64,000 bases of DNA from Enoplolaimus lenunculus (taxonomy: Eukaryota > Nematoda > Enoplea > Enoplida > Thoracostomopsidae), in the NCBI GenBank assembly GCA_030248215.1, contig JASANG010004125.1, forward strand, positions 1 through 64,000. The letters run 5' to 3'. Numbering within the stretch: the first letter of the stretch is position 1; each line of letters starts with the position of its first letter. The translations under genes and the position numbers were made by a program. The notes under the pieces were generated by a model that made no database searches, had not been told where the DNA came from, and saw only the letters and a list, made by a program, of their open reading frames with translations. Shown here piece by piece: positions 1 through 11,263 of this stretch.

Positions 1-88
1 CAGTACCGGATATAGACGATTTACGAAAGGTTAATAGATTTATAGACGCGCAACCGGAATGCGTTACGTAGAATGCTTTAAAGATACA

Positions 89-190
89 TAGGCTTAGGCT
101 TAGGCTTACGGATAAACTCATTCTCACCGTTTAGGCTTAGGCTTAGGAATAAGCTTATAAAATACTGTTCCGCCCCTGTTCTTGACATTT
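89..190 (-). mobile_element. MITE-A copy (partial)
   Basis: One end and the internal TTAGGC hexamers of family A; the other end is missing. Family A has inverted ends reading roughly GGCCAATGTAAAGAACAGGG and 8-bp target duplications. Confidence 0.65.
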
Positions 191-575
191 ACCACAGTTG
201 CAAACTACGGTGTAGTGTATCTTTTGAATTTGGGAACACTGTGAGTAATTCAATTTGTCCAACAGTTTTTTATCCTGAAAACGGCCATAAAATTTAAACA
301 ATTTTGCTGACGCATCTTGGAACAATCTGTAACTATTAATATGAGCCACAAGCCCAAACTTTATCCGTTGGGTCGCGTAGTGCAGTGACAGTGTGAAATT
401 TGACCACAATGGACCATGTCACAAAAGTTTTAAACGGAATATATTTCAGCATGAATCCGAATCGATGTGGCAAAGTATTCTTCAAGAACGTTCCGATGTT
501 GGAAAACCGAAATTGTTCAAACGCCAAGGTTTGTTAGCATTTGAAAATTGCCTGAATAGCAGCATGAAATTGTTG

Positions 576-764
576 GGCCAATGTTACTTTTAGGGCCGTA
601 ACAGTAGATTTAGCGTATTTCTAAGCGTAATCCTAAGACTATGCGTTGCAAAAGCGTATTCCTAAGCCTAAGTCTAAGCCTAAGCAAAAAATGTAGTCTA
701 GAATGTAAGCCTACTATTTTACAGACTCACCAGAAATCGGGACGGCCCTAAAAGTAACATGGGC
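576..764 (+). mobile_element. MITE-B copy
   Basis: Inverted ends (GCCAATGTTACTTTTAGGGC-type) flank internal CCTAAG hexamers. ATTGTTG on both sides is the likely 8-bp target duplication with one mismatch, hAT-like. Confidence 0.75.
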
Positions 765-1017
765 TTATTGTTGCGACCAATATGCGAAAGAACAACCCCT
801 GTGAACATCTTTGTGTCTTTATAGTCGAAACTTTTTCCTTACAATTATAAGAATTTCATGTTATGATTGCATCGAAAGATATTATAAATTGTCTTACTTT
901 TTGACAGAAAATTTTTTCAGTTCTGAGGGTAACATTGGAAAACTTGCTGATTGGGAGATGAATAACCTGACGGGAGATGGTGAAAATTTGAAAAGTGTAA
1001 AAAAATTAACATTGGAT

Positions 1018-1270
1018 CACTGTAAATTGCATTGAGTTGATTAATCAATTCAGCTAGCGAGTTGGTTATTTCTGAATTAATATCAGTAACCACTAACTCA
1101 TTCTGAGTTGAGTTGATTCTAAGTCTGAGTCGAGTTGACTCTCGGTTTGTTGGTTAATATAACTCAGAATGAATTGAATCAACTAAAAATTCTGAGTTCT
1201 GATAGTCCTAATTCAGACTGACTGATTCAACTCATTCTGAGTTTAAATAAACTCATTGAAATTTACAGTA
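1018..1270. mobile_element. MITE-F foldback copy
   Basis: Starts CACTGTAAATT and ends with its complement. Built of alternating GAGTTGA/TCAACTC blocks that can fold on themselves. Confidence 0.7.
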
Positions 1271-1468
1271 ATCATTTTTGAGCAAATGCCGGCTGAGTCG
1301 GTGAATAATCGATAAAGAGATAGAATTTATGAAATACGGTAAAATACTTAAAATTTTACATTTAAAAAAATTTGATTGGACCATTTTTGAGCAAACACCG
1401 GACTGAGAATCGGTTAAAACTATTTTTAAATTGTGATGTTTTCGTTGTTGCCGGTATTTGTTTTACAG

Positions 1469-1995
1469 TTCGTGATGCAAGATGCCTCGACGGATCCGAG
1501 CCATTGCGTGTTGGTGGAGAATTTTTTCGATGCTCAACCAATCCGTGTCCTGCTGGATACCGGTGTACTCAATCTGAGATCCCGTATTTTAAAATTTGTT
1601 GCCCATTGGAACGCGTCTCGGGCTATGGAGGTGCTGGTAGTATCTGTAGTAAGTATACGCGGAAATCGGCTTCAAACGAAAACCAAAGGAAAACTTGTTG
1701 AGCAAGAGTGCCCATATATAGGATCAGTGTGGACCATTCTTACGTGATACTGCAATAGAGTAAGCTTAGGCTTCGGACTAATTTTTATGCCTATTCTTTC
1801 GGCTTAGGCATAGCCCTGTCTACGCTTAGGCTTGGGATACGCTTTATTACACTTTACAGTTCTGATATATGCATTGGTGACGAACAGTGTGGTACTCGCC
1901 TAAGCTAACACTTACAACTGCGTTTCTTTTTACCTCAAAATAAATCCAAATTTAATAAGCCGCTTAAGTGATTAGGCAAAATGTACAGCAGCTAT

Positions 1996-2043
<48 letters not shown>

Positions 2044-5000
2044 TTATATATCAGCAAATAACGGAATAAAGCAAACTCCTTGTGTTACTCCGTTTATATA
2101 TAATTGTCTTTTTCACTTTCAGATTGCGATCCTGAGAACAACTGCCCTTCAGGACCTCCTGGTAACAGAGGTCAACCGGGCATTCCTGGAGAAAACGGTA
2201 CGTTATTATTAATACTTCTACAGTTGAGCGTTCAATGAAATAAATAATAATTATTAAATAGGACTCCAGGGTCTTATAACCATTAACAGCGGTATGGGTA
2301 AGTTAAACAACAACCTACATTTTAGAAGTGTATAAACCGATTGATGATGACTTTTAGACAAGAGTATGCAACTTACTAAAAAGTGGTGTGGTACTAAAAA
2401 GCACCGACCCGCGTTGTGCCTTTCGCGTAGCCCGTTTGTTTTTTTGAACGCTGGGCAGGAGACACTCGGGTCAATGTAAACAACAGAGGCGGAACAGTAT
2501 TATATGCATATTCCTAAGCCTAAGCCTAAGCCTATGCGTAAGAATGAATTTATTCCTAAGTTTAAGCATAAGCCTAAAAGCCTAAACCAAGCAAAAAAAT
2601 TAGTCTAAAGCTTAAGCGTACTCTATTCTAATCCGACAGAAAAACGTTTTGCCGCTACACGGGCCGACACTCGCAGCAGTAGAATTTGTACACTTTTTAA
2701 AAATATAAACGAAATCACCCTACAGTCGAAATTTTTTAACTGTTGAAATTAAGCCAATCCGTCAACTATACCCCCATGTTTGGGGTGAGGTATTTGGTTA
2801 AAAACGCTACGCGCGATAGACACATTTATTCTTTGCAAAATGTATCCAGTTGCATACTCTTCTCTAAATGCATTATCATCCGCAATTGCTGAACCGAAAT
2901 GGTTCTAATTTATGGAACTCCATCATCTTAAACGAAAGCAGCAATCAATTGTTACCTGGTTGTAATTATATTCAAAAGATTAGCAAGGTCAAAGCCGAAA
3001 CAGCTTAATCTAAAATTTTCAAGTTGATTCATGTATACAAATATATAGTATCCGTAGCCTAGAATAGGCAAAATAGCCAGATCCATTCATAATTGGTGGT
3101 GTAGAAATTCCAGTATAAAGACTGAATTCTACATTATTTATTTTTCATTTGAATACCGTGTTGGATTTCGAGCGATATTTCAATGAACTCAAAGATAACA
3201 TCTTAAACGAAGAAAAAATTAGTAACAAACTATTTATGAGTACAATTCAAAACGAGACAAACGCAGCAACTTACAACTCTTGTATGTTTAGTTTGTTTCA
3301 GGAGTGCCGGGCGAAGAAGGATCCGATGGTCTCGAAGGCTCTGATTATATACGCGAACAAATAGGTTGCACTCCATGCCCACCCGGTCTACCGGGTCGTC
3401 TGGGACCGCCTGGACTTCCAGGTAAGCAGTTAGCAGTATTTTCTGGTTTTTCAAAAATGAAATATTGAAATAAATGTTATCAACGAAATATAGTGAAAAG
3501 TTAATTGATGTACGATTTTTTGAGATTTTATTTCAAAAATAAAATGTAATAGGAAACTATTAAGTTGCCTGCTGGAGGCTTCTGGGTTGCCGGTCATCGG
3601 CGGATATACAGTACATACATGATCTGGTTATTAAAATATAAATAATTTCAAAACTTAGATTTTTTTGGTTTATTTTGAAATTTCATTTAAATTAACCAAG
3701 GCCTATTTTTTGTTTTTACGTTTGATCTAAGCTTTATGCCTAATAGCACCGTATTTAGGTTTAGGCTCAGGCAAAACATATATTCTGATTTTCCGGTTTA
3801 TAAGGTTGAACGTTCATCGTAATATACAACTTTTACCCAATACAAAGATTTAATTTATTGAATGTGCTTGATTTTAGGACGACCAGGCGGAAAAGGCCGC
3901 CCAGGTCCTACTGGTTTTCCAGCCAAACCAGGACCGCCAGGAAACCAGGGCCTGCCGGGCCGTCCTGGACCTAAAGGAAGGCCTGGTCTTCCTGGTGATC
4001 GTGGCCGACCAGGTAAAGTCTGCCTTTATGTCTTGTAACTTACATTTCTTTTGACTTTAATCAACTTATAAAATTAGGTATTTCTCGTTGTTTGTTTCAA
4101 GATAAGTAAATATTAATTCATTCTGAGTTAACGAAACAACTGGCCCGGAATTAAATCAACTCAGAGCGAGTTATTGGCAACTGTTATTAACTCACAAATA
4201 ACCAGAAATAAACTAATTCGCTCTCTGAGTTGAATTACCAACTCATCGGAATTTACAATGCAAAACCTTGTGCTTTTTGGCCTCGAATCGTTAAAAATTC
4301 TGAATCCGCCCTGAACGAAACAAGTTCAGCGTAGAATTATTGATTCTACACACGTTTATCGTGCCCAAAAATGGCACTTATAAACAATATACAGAAAAAG
4401 ATTAAACATGCAAAATGTGTACCTTGCATGCATTAGAAACATTTTAGCGTTCATACCCGGTTAAATTTGAATGAGTTGATTAATCAACTCAGACGGCAAA
4501 TTAGTCATTTCTGGTTATTTCTGAGAGTTAATAACAGGAAACTTCAACCCGCTTTGAGCTGATTTAATTCCGGGAGAGTTAATTAAATTGTCAAAAGTAT
4601 TCTATCTTCCACGCTTCATTGAAAAAAATGCTTAAGCCGGCGTGGTCTCAGATTTTGTTGATATTTCGAAACATCCATAATTCGAGTAGGAGGATTACAA
4701 CTACTGCAGGTGACAATTAATAATTTTGGTCAAGTTCCGGGTAAAAGTGTATTAAGGCTGTGTTTTCAAAATTATGAAATCTTTGTGGTATATGTATGTA
4801 TATGAATTTTGAAAATTTAAAATTCAGTACACTGTAAATTCCAGTGAGTTGATTTTAACTCAGAGCGAGTTGCATCACTTAGTCTGAATTAGGACTACTG
4901 TATTGACCCGAATAAGAGGGGGGTAATAAGAGGGGGTCCCCATTTTGAGTCCGGATCAATAGGAGTCCGTATCCCTAATAAGAGTCCGTAAGCGGATAGA

Positions 5001-6575
5001 GTTCCTAAACCCTAATTAGAGTCCATAAATGTCAATTAACCCTAATTGTAGAGCATAAATAACTCCAGGACCAAATAATTTGAGTTCGAAACTTTAAAGC
5101 GTGCTTAAATTTTGAAAGTACATTCCTATGTATAACCTATTATTATCGCTCAAGCTATTGACACATGACAAATAAACGTTTAATTTAACGGATAATTGCA
5201 GTACCGGATATATATCAGTAACGAAGGGCGGTGGAGCGTGGGTTAAAAATAAATAACACTCCGTAATCGAACAACAAGGGGGGGTACCCTCTGGAAAGGC
5301 CAAATAAACATCAGTCCCCCTCTTATTCGAGTCACTACAGTACCAGAACTCACAATTGCGAGTGTATTGAACTCATTCCAGTTTAATTCACCATCTCGCC
5401 CTCAACTCATAGTGAGAATCAACTCAATTCAGATTGAGCTAAAGTTTACTTTTAGTAACTCATAAATAACTCACTTTCCGTCTGAGTTGATTAATTAACT
5501 CACTGGAATTTACAATGTAGTTAAAAACTTGCAATACCGTAAAAATCATATATTGTGTATAATGCGTAGATTTGAGATTGAATGCCTCTGATTTTTCTGA
5601 TTGACATTTTTCACAATCAAATTTAGATCTAACGAAATATTGACTAAATATTCTAGCTTGCCTTCTCAAGCAATATAAAACACTTTATGTACCGTTGTTT
5701 AAGGAGCTCCTGGAACAATCAGTCGCGGCCGAGGACGTCCAGGACTGCGAGGTCCACCAGGCACAAGAGGACTGCCAGGAAGACCAGGACCGCCAGGGAT
5801 ACCGGGCAAACCTGGACCTAAAGGACTGCTTGGTAAGATATATGTATTTTGGGTATCTCTGGGCCACCTAATTAGGCCCGTAGCTGTTTCATCTTGCTAT
5901 TTGGGGCCTTAAAAATTTTAGTAGGGGCATATACGGGTTTTTGTTCACTTACAACCAAGGTTGAATATTTTCTAGGGTGGGCAAACTTTTTCCAGGTAGG
6001 CTGACCCTCCTGCCTCCCCCCTTGGCTACGGGCCGCCCGTGCCTAATTATAAGGCAGTGTAATTTAGCTTCTTTAAGCCAAATTCGAAAATACTACACAG
6101 CAAAGACAAAATTAAACATTTTCAGTTTAAATAAAAAATCTGAATTGCCAAATTTCACCCGATCCCTTTAGTGTGGCTCTTACCTAAATTAGCTTAATAC
6201 GTAATCGTTAAAATCTGATTCGCTAAAATCCGTAGTTGTTTAGTAGTTGCATCAAAAATATAGCTTGTCCAGCCCTGAGACCTAAACCTTCCAGAAATCC
6301 GACTATTATAACTGAATAACCAAACAAACCAGCATCTTCTCTTGAAGACAAACATTACGAAAAAATTTTAACTTTTTTTACAATTTCTAGGCCGTCCCGG
6401 TATCCCAGGAGCAAGCGGACCGCTTGGCAGACCAGGACGTCCTGGCATTCCAGGAACCGATGGCGAACGCGGCACTGACGCTCAGTACTGTTCGTGTCCT
6501 GAACGCAATCGTGCCCTTAGCAGCCTGCTCTCAGGCCGAGTGTATCGAGTGCGAACCTTTGGATCTTCGAAATAA
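1469..6575 (+). CDS. Cuticle-type collagen with lustrin-like Cys module (5' incomplete)
   Basis: Seven exons: 1469-1648, 2123-2197, 2262-2297, 3302-3421, 3878-4012, 5704-5832, 6391-6575. All junctions are GT-AG in phase 1, and the frame is open throughout (about 286 residues). Exon 1 encodes a six-Cys module (C...C-x4-CPAGYRC...CC) resembling lustrin-type cysteine repeats. Next come a short Cys pair (NCDPENNC), Gly-X-Y triplets broken by a non-collagenous stretch with CTPC, and long triple-helix blocks. One Gly is replaced by Ala (GFPAKPG) in exon 5. The tail [13 protein letters not shown] is the pattern that ends nematode cuticle collagens, followed by about 19 residues to TAA. It is probably a secreted structural protein that trimerises and is cross-linked in cuticle. 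Internal exons are all multiples of three. The N-terminus is not found. Confidence 0.82.
1989..2049. repeat. TA microsatellite in collagen intron 1
   Basis: Near-perfect TA dinucleotide run. Confidence 0.9.
2470..2667 (+). mobile_element. MITE-A copy in collagen intron 3
   Basis: Both family-A ends are recognisable, with internal CCTAAG hexamers and the conserved TTAGTCTAAAGCTTAAGC stretch. Confidence 0.7.
4312..4590 (+). repeat. Left arm of 280-bp inverted repeat
   Basis: Lies in the intron before collagen exon 6. It matches the reverse complement of 7208-7485 along its whole length with few differences. It includes part of a MITE-F and a unique stretch with CGTGCCCAAAAATGGCAC. Confidence 0.85.
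4829..5518. mobile_element. MITE-F copy split by MITE-G insertion
   Basis: The family-F left end CACTGTAAATTCC and right end are separated by the inserted G copy at 4898-5340. The sequence on either side (GGACTA, then CCAGAACTC) is contiguous in other F copies. Confidence 0.8.
4898..5340 (+). mobile_element. MITE-G copy nested in MITE-F
   Basis: Inverted ends CTGTA-x-TGACCCGAATAAG with a TA on each side (4896-4897 and 5341-5342), a Tc1/mariner-like target. No transposase reading frame. Confidence 0.85.
5874..6042. mobile_element. MITE-H copy in collagen intron 6
   Basis: Ends GGCCCGTAGC and GGCTACGGGCC, with G/C-rich subterminal tracts and a TTTTCCAGG core shared with the copies near 42 kb. 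Confidence 0.6.
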
Positions 6576-6707
6576 GGAGCCGCGGTTGAGTTGAAAAAAT
6601 ATCCGCGGTTGAATTGAGAAATTTTTAGCATGAATGGGTTTAGAATGCTAAATTCACTGTGCCTTTAGGTAACGTGTCATTTCTAAGCTTACAACAAGCA
6701 CAGCCTG

Positions 6708-6959
6708 CACTGTAAATTTCAGTGAGTTGATTTTAATTCAGAATGAGTTGAATGACTCAGTCTGAGTTAGGACTATCAGAACTCAGAATTTTGAGTTGAT
6801 TCAACTCATTCTGAGTTAATTAACTAACTCACCCAGCGTCAACTCATTTCAGAGTGAGAAACAAGTCAACTCAGAGTGAGTTAATGTTTACTGATATTAA
6901 TTCCGAAATAACCAACTCGTTAGCTGAATTGATTAATTAACCTATTCGAATTTACAGTG
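6708..6959. mobile_element. MITE-F copy
   Basis: A complete foldback F copy bounded by CACTGTAAATT and its complement, a short way past the collagen stop. Confidence 0.75.
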
Positions 6960-7086
6960 TGTACTGAACGCTGAACGTGCTGTAAGCCGTTTGGTACAGT
7001 AGACTGTATTGAACAGCGATCAGTAGCGAAAAGGAACAATTTTCAGAAAATAGAAACTTGCTTTGAAATTTTTTCAATTTTGTATA

Positions 7087-7335
7087 CACTGTCAATTTCC
7101 GGTGAGTTGATTTTAACTCACAATGAGTTGAATGCACTCAGAAGCCTGAGCTTACAATTTGGCTTTTCTCAGACTTTAGAATTCTGAATTGATTGAACTC
7201 ATTTTGAGTTAATTAATTAACTGTCCCGGAATTAAATCAGCTCAAAGCGAGTTGAAGTTTCCTGTTATTCACTCAGAAATAACCAGAAATGACTAATTTG
7301 CCGTCTGAGTTGATTAATCAACTCATTCAAATTTA
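7087..7335. mobile_element. MITE-F copy
   Basis: Second F copy after the collagen gene. Its right part forms the right arm of the 280-bp inverted repeat. Confidence 0.7.
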
Positions 7336-7485
7336 ACCGGGTATGAACGCTAAAATATTTCTAATGCATGCAAGGTACACATTTTGCATGTTTAATCTTT
7401 TTCTGTATATTGTTTATAAGTGCCATTTTTGGGCACGATAAACGTGTGTAGCATCAAAAATTCTATGCTGAACTTGTTTTGTTCT
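7208..7485 (-). repeat. Right arm of 280-bp inverted repeat
   Basis: Reverse complement of 4312-4590. Collagen exons 6 and 7 lie between the arms. Confidence 0.85.
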
Positions 7486-7530
7486 AAAAACATTGCAAAA
7501 ATTAAATAATTACATTTTTCAAAGCTTTTA

Positions 7531-7954
7531 CTGCAGTGACCCGAATAAGATGGTGGTGATAAAAGGGGTTCTCATTTTGAGTTACACTCAATAGGAGTCC
7601 GTTTACTAAAACAGTCCGTAAGCGGATAGAGTCCTAAACCGCAATTAGAGTCCATAAACGTCAATTATCCCTAATTGTAGAGCATAAATGACTCCAGGGC
7701 CAAATAAAGTTTAGTTTGAAACTTTGAAGCGTTCTTAAATTTTGAAAGTACATTCCTATAACCTTGCATTTCGTGCAAGTTTTTGATACAATACAAATAA
7801 ACGTTTAATTCAATTGTAATACAGGATATATATCAGTAACAAAGGGCGGCGGAAGGCGGGTTAAAATAAATAACAGTCCGTAACCGAAAAATGTGGGTTT
7901 TCTCTGGAGAGGCCAAATAAATATCAGCCCCCTTTTATTCAAATTTTACTACAG
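7531..7954 (+). mobile_element. MITE-G copy
   Basis: TA on both sides; begins CTGCAGTGACCCGAATAAG and ends with a diverged complement. Internal order matches the copy at 4898. Confidence 0.8.
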
Positions 7955-8180
7955 TAGTTGCAATATTGCTCGTAATATAATCTCTTTGAGGTCAATAGTA
8001 AATTTTTTGTTGTAAAATATCTGATTTGAAACCCTCTGACATTTCTGCATCGGCGTTGATTATACATTACTTATTGGTATTCAAATAAATCTCACAATTG
8101 CTATTCGTCCTAAACCAATCTGGTGTTTGCTAAATCCTTAAAATTGTTCACTTCCACTGACACTAAATGTTGCTAACTTT

Positions 8181-8410
8181 GACCCATGTAAAAATCAGAA
8201 GCGGGACGTTTTTTTGTGGGACTAGAAAAGAGTATGTTTAAGTTTTAGACTAATTTTTTTTGCTTGGCCTAGGCTTAGACTTAGGCTTTAGGAATACAGG
8301 AATAATCTCATTCTTACGCATAGGCTTAGGTTTAGGAATATGCTCATTCTTAGGCTTAGGCTTAGGAATATGCTTATAATACTGTTCCGCCCTTGTTCTT
8401 TACATTGGGC
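8181..8410 (-). mobile_element. MITE-A copy
   Basis: Both ends are present and internal TTAGGC hexamers are seen. CTAACTTT and GTAACTTT on the two sides fit an 8-bp target duplication. Confidence 0.8.
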
Positions 8411-8595
8411 GTAACTTTTAAGATAATGTTTCTTTTTAGTCTTTCAACGGGCAAAAATGACACTTTCGGTAAAGAGAAAAAAGTTTGGAATTAGGCTTAG
8501 GTTCTCATACAGATACAATATTGATTAATTCATAGAAAAATCATTTTGTTGCAAAGATAACTAGCAAATACATTAAAATAATCAGTTTAACATTG

Positions 8596-8770
8596 TGGCC
8601 CACGTAAAGATTATGAGCGAACCGCTTTTTCTTCGCGGGCTGCAATATAGAGGAAGGTTATGATTTAGACTATTTTCTGGCTTAAGCCTAGGTATAGGCA
8701 TATGCTTACGCTTAGGCTTAGGCTTAAGAAAATGTTTATACTACTGTTACAGTCGTGTTCTATACATTGA
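8596..8770 (-). mobile_element. MITE-A copy (diverged)
   Basis: Begins GGCCCACGTAAAGA; the internal TTAGGC tract and the TGTTCTATACATTG end are recognisable. Confidence 0.65.
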
Positions 8771-8897
8771 GAACAGTGTTATCTGTTGAAATTGGAAAAG
8801 TTTGAAAATTATTTATTTTTGCCCGTAATTTTATTCTGGGACAGTAAAACATTTGATAGTAAAAGTGATTTTGCTGCAAAGGCTTGTACAAATATAA

Positions 8898-8960
8898 AAA
8901 AAAAACCCAAACGAAAAAAAAAAAAAAAAAAGAAGAAAAAAAAAAAAGCAAAAAAAAAAT
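8898..8960 (+). repeat. A-rich tract
   Basis: Nearly pure A run with a few C, G and T; low-complexity. Confidence 0.9.
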
Positions 8961-8964
8961 TTAT

Positions 8965-9081
8965 TCTTTAGCCGAAGCCTAAGCATAAGCCTGAACCAAC
9001 CAAAAATATTAGTCTAAAGCTTAAGCTTACTCTATTGCAGTCCCACGGAAAAACGTTCCGCCCCTGATCTTTACATCATGG
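8965..9081 (+). mobile_element. MITE-A copy (3' part)
   Basis: Right half of family A, ending AACGTTCCGCCCCTGATC and TTTACAT. The left part is replaced by the A-rich tract. Confidence 0.6.
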
Positions 9082-9331
9082 GTGTAAATTTCGAACCTCA
9101 CCGTTCGCTGATTCGAAACCTACATGACTGATCAAAAATTGGGCTGAAGTGTTACATAATTTTGCGTTGAGTGCAGTTCAAGCTTTTCATTTTAAACGGC
9201 ATAGTAAACTCGTTTACCGGTATCATTGTCTGCGAGCTTATTTGATCACTCGGGTTTTTCTATTCATAAGCGGAATTTCTATATTGTGTCAAGTTAAGTG
9301 ACTAATAAACGACCACAAAAATGACATCGGT

Positions 9332-9838
9332 AAAGCCCTATTCATACGTGCAAGCTTTTGCTAAGAAAACTTACAGCTGCAAGTTCTACGTCCAATTTGC
9401 AGCTGTAAGATCTCGCAGCTAAAACTTGCACGTGTGTGAATAACAGGCTACAACACGAAAAACTGCCTCCGGCGGCAGAAAATCGACGTCCGTCTCCGAC
9501 TGCGGTAGAATTTCTGCCGTGGCTTCGTGGCAATTTCGGTAGAAAAATTTTGCATTTTTTTACAAAATTTGCTTGTTTTTGTGCGTTTCGTTTAAGTTTT
9601 GGTTCAACTGTAAGGCAAAAATTACCGAGATTTCGTAAATAGTCGACGTAACACTAAAAGGTTCAACAGCACTTGACAGATATTTGGTAAAATTAGCAAA
9701 TTAAACGTCAGTTTAACTACACACTTTCGCCTCACCATCGGGCTTCATATCCGGCCCCGAATGCGACAAAATTTGTCGACCTCCGGCTAAAGCTCTGGTA
9801 TTTTTCTACTCCGGTTGCAGTCTGGCGAATAGTGCTTA
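9332..9838. mobile_element. MITE-E copy carrying a D element
   Basis: Foldback E ends (AAGCCCTATTCA and a GTGAATAGTGCTTA remnant) are interrupted by the D element at 9444-9824. Confidence 0.7.
9444..9824. mobile_element. hAT-like D element inside MITE-E
   Basis: Ends CAGGCTACAAC and CCGGTTGCAGTCTG. Flanks GTGAATAA and GCGAATAG fit an 8-bp target duplication. Closely related to the element at 56219 in sequence and insertion site. Confidence 0.75.
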
Positions 9839-10091
9839 TCAGTGGTTCTTTTGCAATGACAAATTGTCAGTTTCACAAAACATGTTCTCTAACTGCGTCT
9901 AAATATACATTCTTTGATCAATAATTCAGTTTTGAGCCCAGCAAAATTCGCGCAGTTGCATGGTCGTTTGCATGTGATGTCTTACAATAGACTGATTTTT
10001 ATTCATCAAGAACAATTTTTCCACCAATATTATACTGATCGTTTGCCTGAAATCAATAACCAGGTAATAACATTATCAGGTGATAAAGTTT

Positions 10092-10294
10092 TGGCCCATG
10101 TAGTAACGATCAAGGACGAAACGGTTTTTTGCGGGACTGCAATCGAGTAAGCTTTAAGCTTTAGACTAATTTTCTGCTTAAACTTACGCTCAGTGATAGG
10201 TTTAACTATAAGATCATTACTACGTTTAGGCTTAGGCTTTGGCTCAGAAATATGATTTTATGCTACTGCTACGGTATTGTTGTATACACTGGCC
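10092..10294 (-). mobile_element. MITE-A copy (diverged)
   Basis: Both ends (GGCCCATG, ACACTGGCC) and the internal GCTTAGG-type tract are recognisable. Confidence 0.65.
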
Positions 10295-10582
10295 GTAGTT
10301 TTGGACGGGTTGATTTTTGAATTGGACAACTAGAAAAGCGGATACAAAGCGGGTCCGAACTCTTAAGCTACGCAATCTTAAAGGGACGTTTTTCCACGGC
10401 GTATTTTTGATTTTTTTGGTCGATTGTATATAATTTACTGATTTTTGCATGTATGTATGTATACGGAATCGAACAACGATGTCTCGCATGCTTACAAGCC
10501 CTCAGTTTTCATTTAGACCACCCTTTAACAGTCCCTTCTATTATTGACGGGGTACAGTGTTAATAGCACCACAGTTTAATAC

Positions 10583-10918
10583 CAGGGTGTACCCGCATTT
10601 CCGTTTCCATTTCTGTTTCCAGTAAAAATCGAAGTCCGTTTCTGTTTCCGTTATAGAAATAACGGAAATTCTGTCGTTTTTACGTACAAAATTAGTTCTA
10701 AATCACGTTTATATCTGGTAATTTTTCATTACAGATATACTGCAATTGTTCGAAATGAAATAAATGTAATACAATTGATTCAAAATTCTAAAAATAACCC
10801 GGTGAACATGTGCACGTCTCAATTGCGTTGGCAGAAAAATAAAACGTCTGAAATTTTTTAACTCAATATCCGTTTTACGTTTCCGTTTCCGTTATTTTTA
10901 CTATTCATTTACACCCTG
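10583..10918. mobile_element. hAT-like D element
   Basis: Ends CAGGGTGTACC and TTTACACCCTG. Flanks TTTAATAC and TTTTATAC give an 8-bp target duplication with one mismatch. The interior is rich in TTTCCGTTTCCG. Confidence 0.8.
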
Positions 10919-11035
10919 TTTTATACTATTGCGTTCACCGCGTAGCTATCACATGCCAGCCTATAGAGAACCAATAGATGTATGAAAATGTTGCAGGTGT
11001 ACGCGATGGAAGGTTTTATCGTAAACCATATATAT

Positions 11036-11213
11036 GTTGGGCCCGTAGACAAGGGGGCCAGTGGGGGCTGAGCCCCCTTGCAAAAATTTTGCCTTGCCCC
11101 CTGGAAAACTTTTAACTTTGCTTGCAAGTCAATAAAAACCCTCGAATGCCTCTCCTGACAAATTTTTAATCCCCATCCTAGCATAGCCTAGCAAGGTGAG
11201 CTGGCTAAGGGCC
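11036..11213. mobile_element. MITE-H copy
   Basis: Ends GGGCCCGTAGAC and GGCTAAGGGCCTG, with a CCCCCTTG / CAAGGGGG subterminal pair. Lies just past the Knickkopf-like stop. Confidence 0.65.
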
Positions 11214-11263
11214 TGATATATGTCGATATATTTACTACCGCCATGTATAAAACATTCTGTACA

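Larger units (their letters stand above)
1..1468. other. Upstream region of collagen gene, no firm exon
   Basis: No confident coding exon is visible. The stretch holds a partial MITE-A copy, a MITE-B copy and a MITE-F copy. One weak candidate 5' collagen exon lies at 921-994: it follows a TTTTTTCAG acceptor, is open in the frame that would join the first firm exon, and ends at a poor GTGTAA donor. The true 5' end, including any signal peptide or cuticle-collagen N-terminal domain, may lie outside the window. Confidence 0.5.
6576..11263. other. Intergenic tract between convergent genes
   Basis: The collagen and Knickkopf-like genes converge here. No further coding exon is recognised. The tract is made largely of MITE copies (families F, G, A, E, D, H) plus an A-rich run. 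No AATAAA follows the collagen stop closely; a duplicated CCGCGGTTGA-type motif lies just after it. Confidence 0.6.

Noticed and set aside
921-994. 5' collagen exon
   Set aside because: Only an acceptor and open frame support it; the donor is weak and no collagen or signal-peptide feature is seen, so it is noted but not called.
8786-8971. Lys-rich reading frame
   Set aside because: It is encoded by the A-rich tract.
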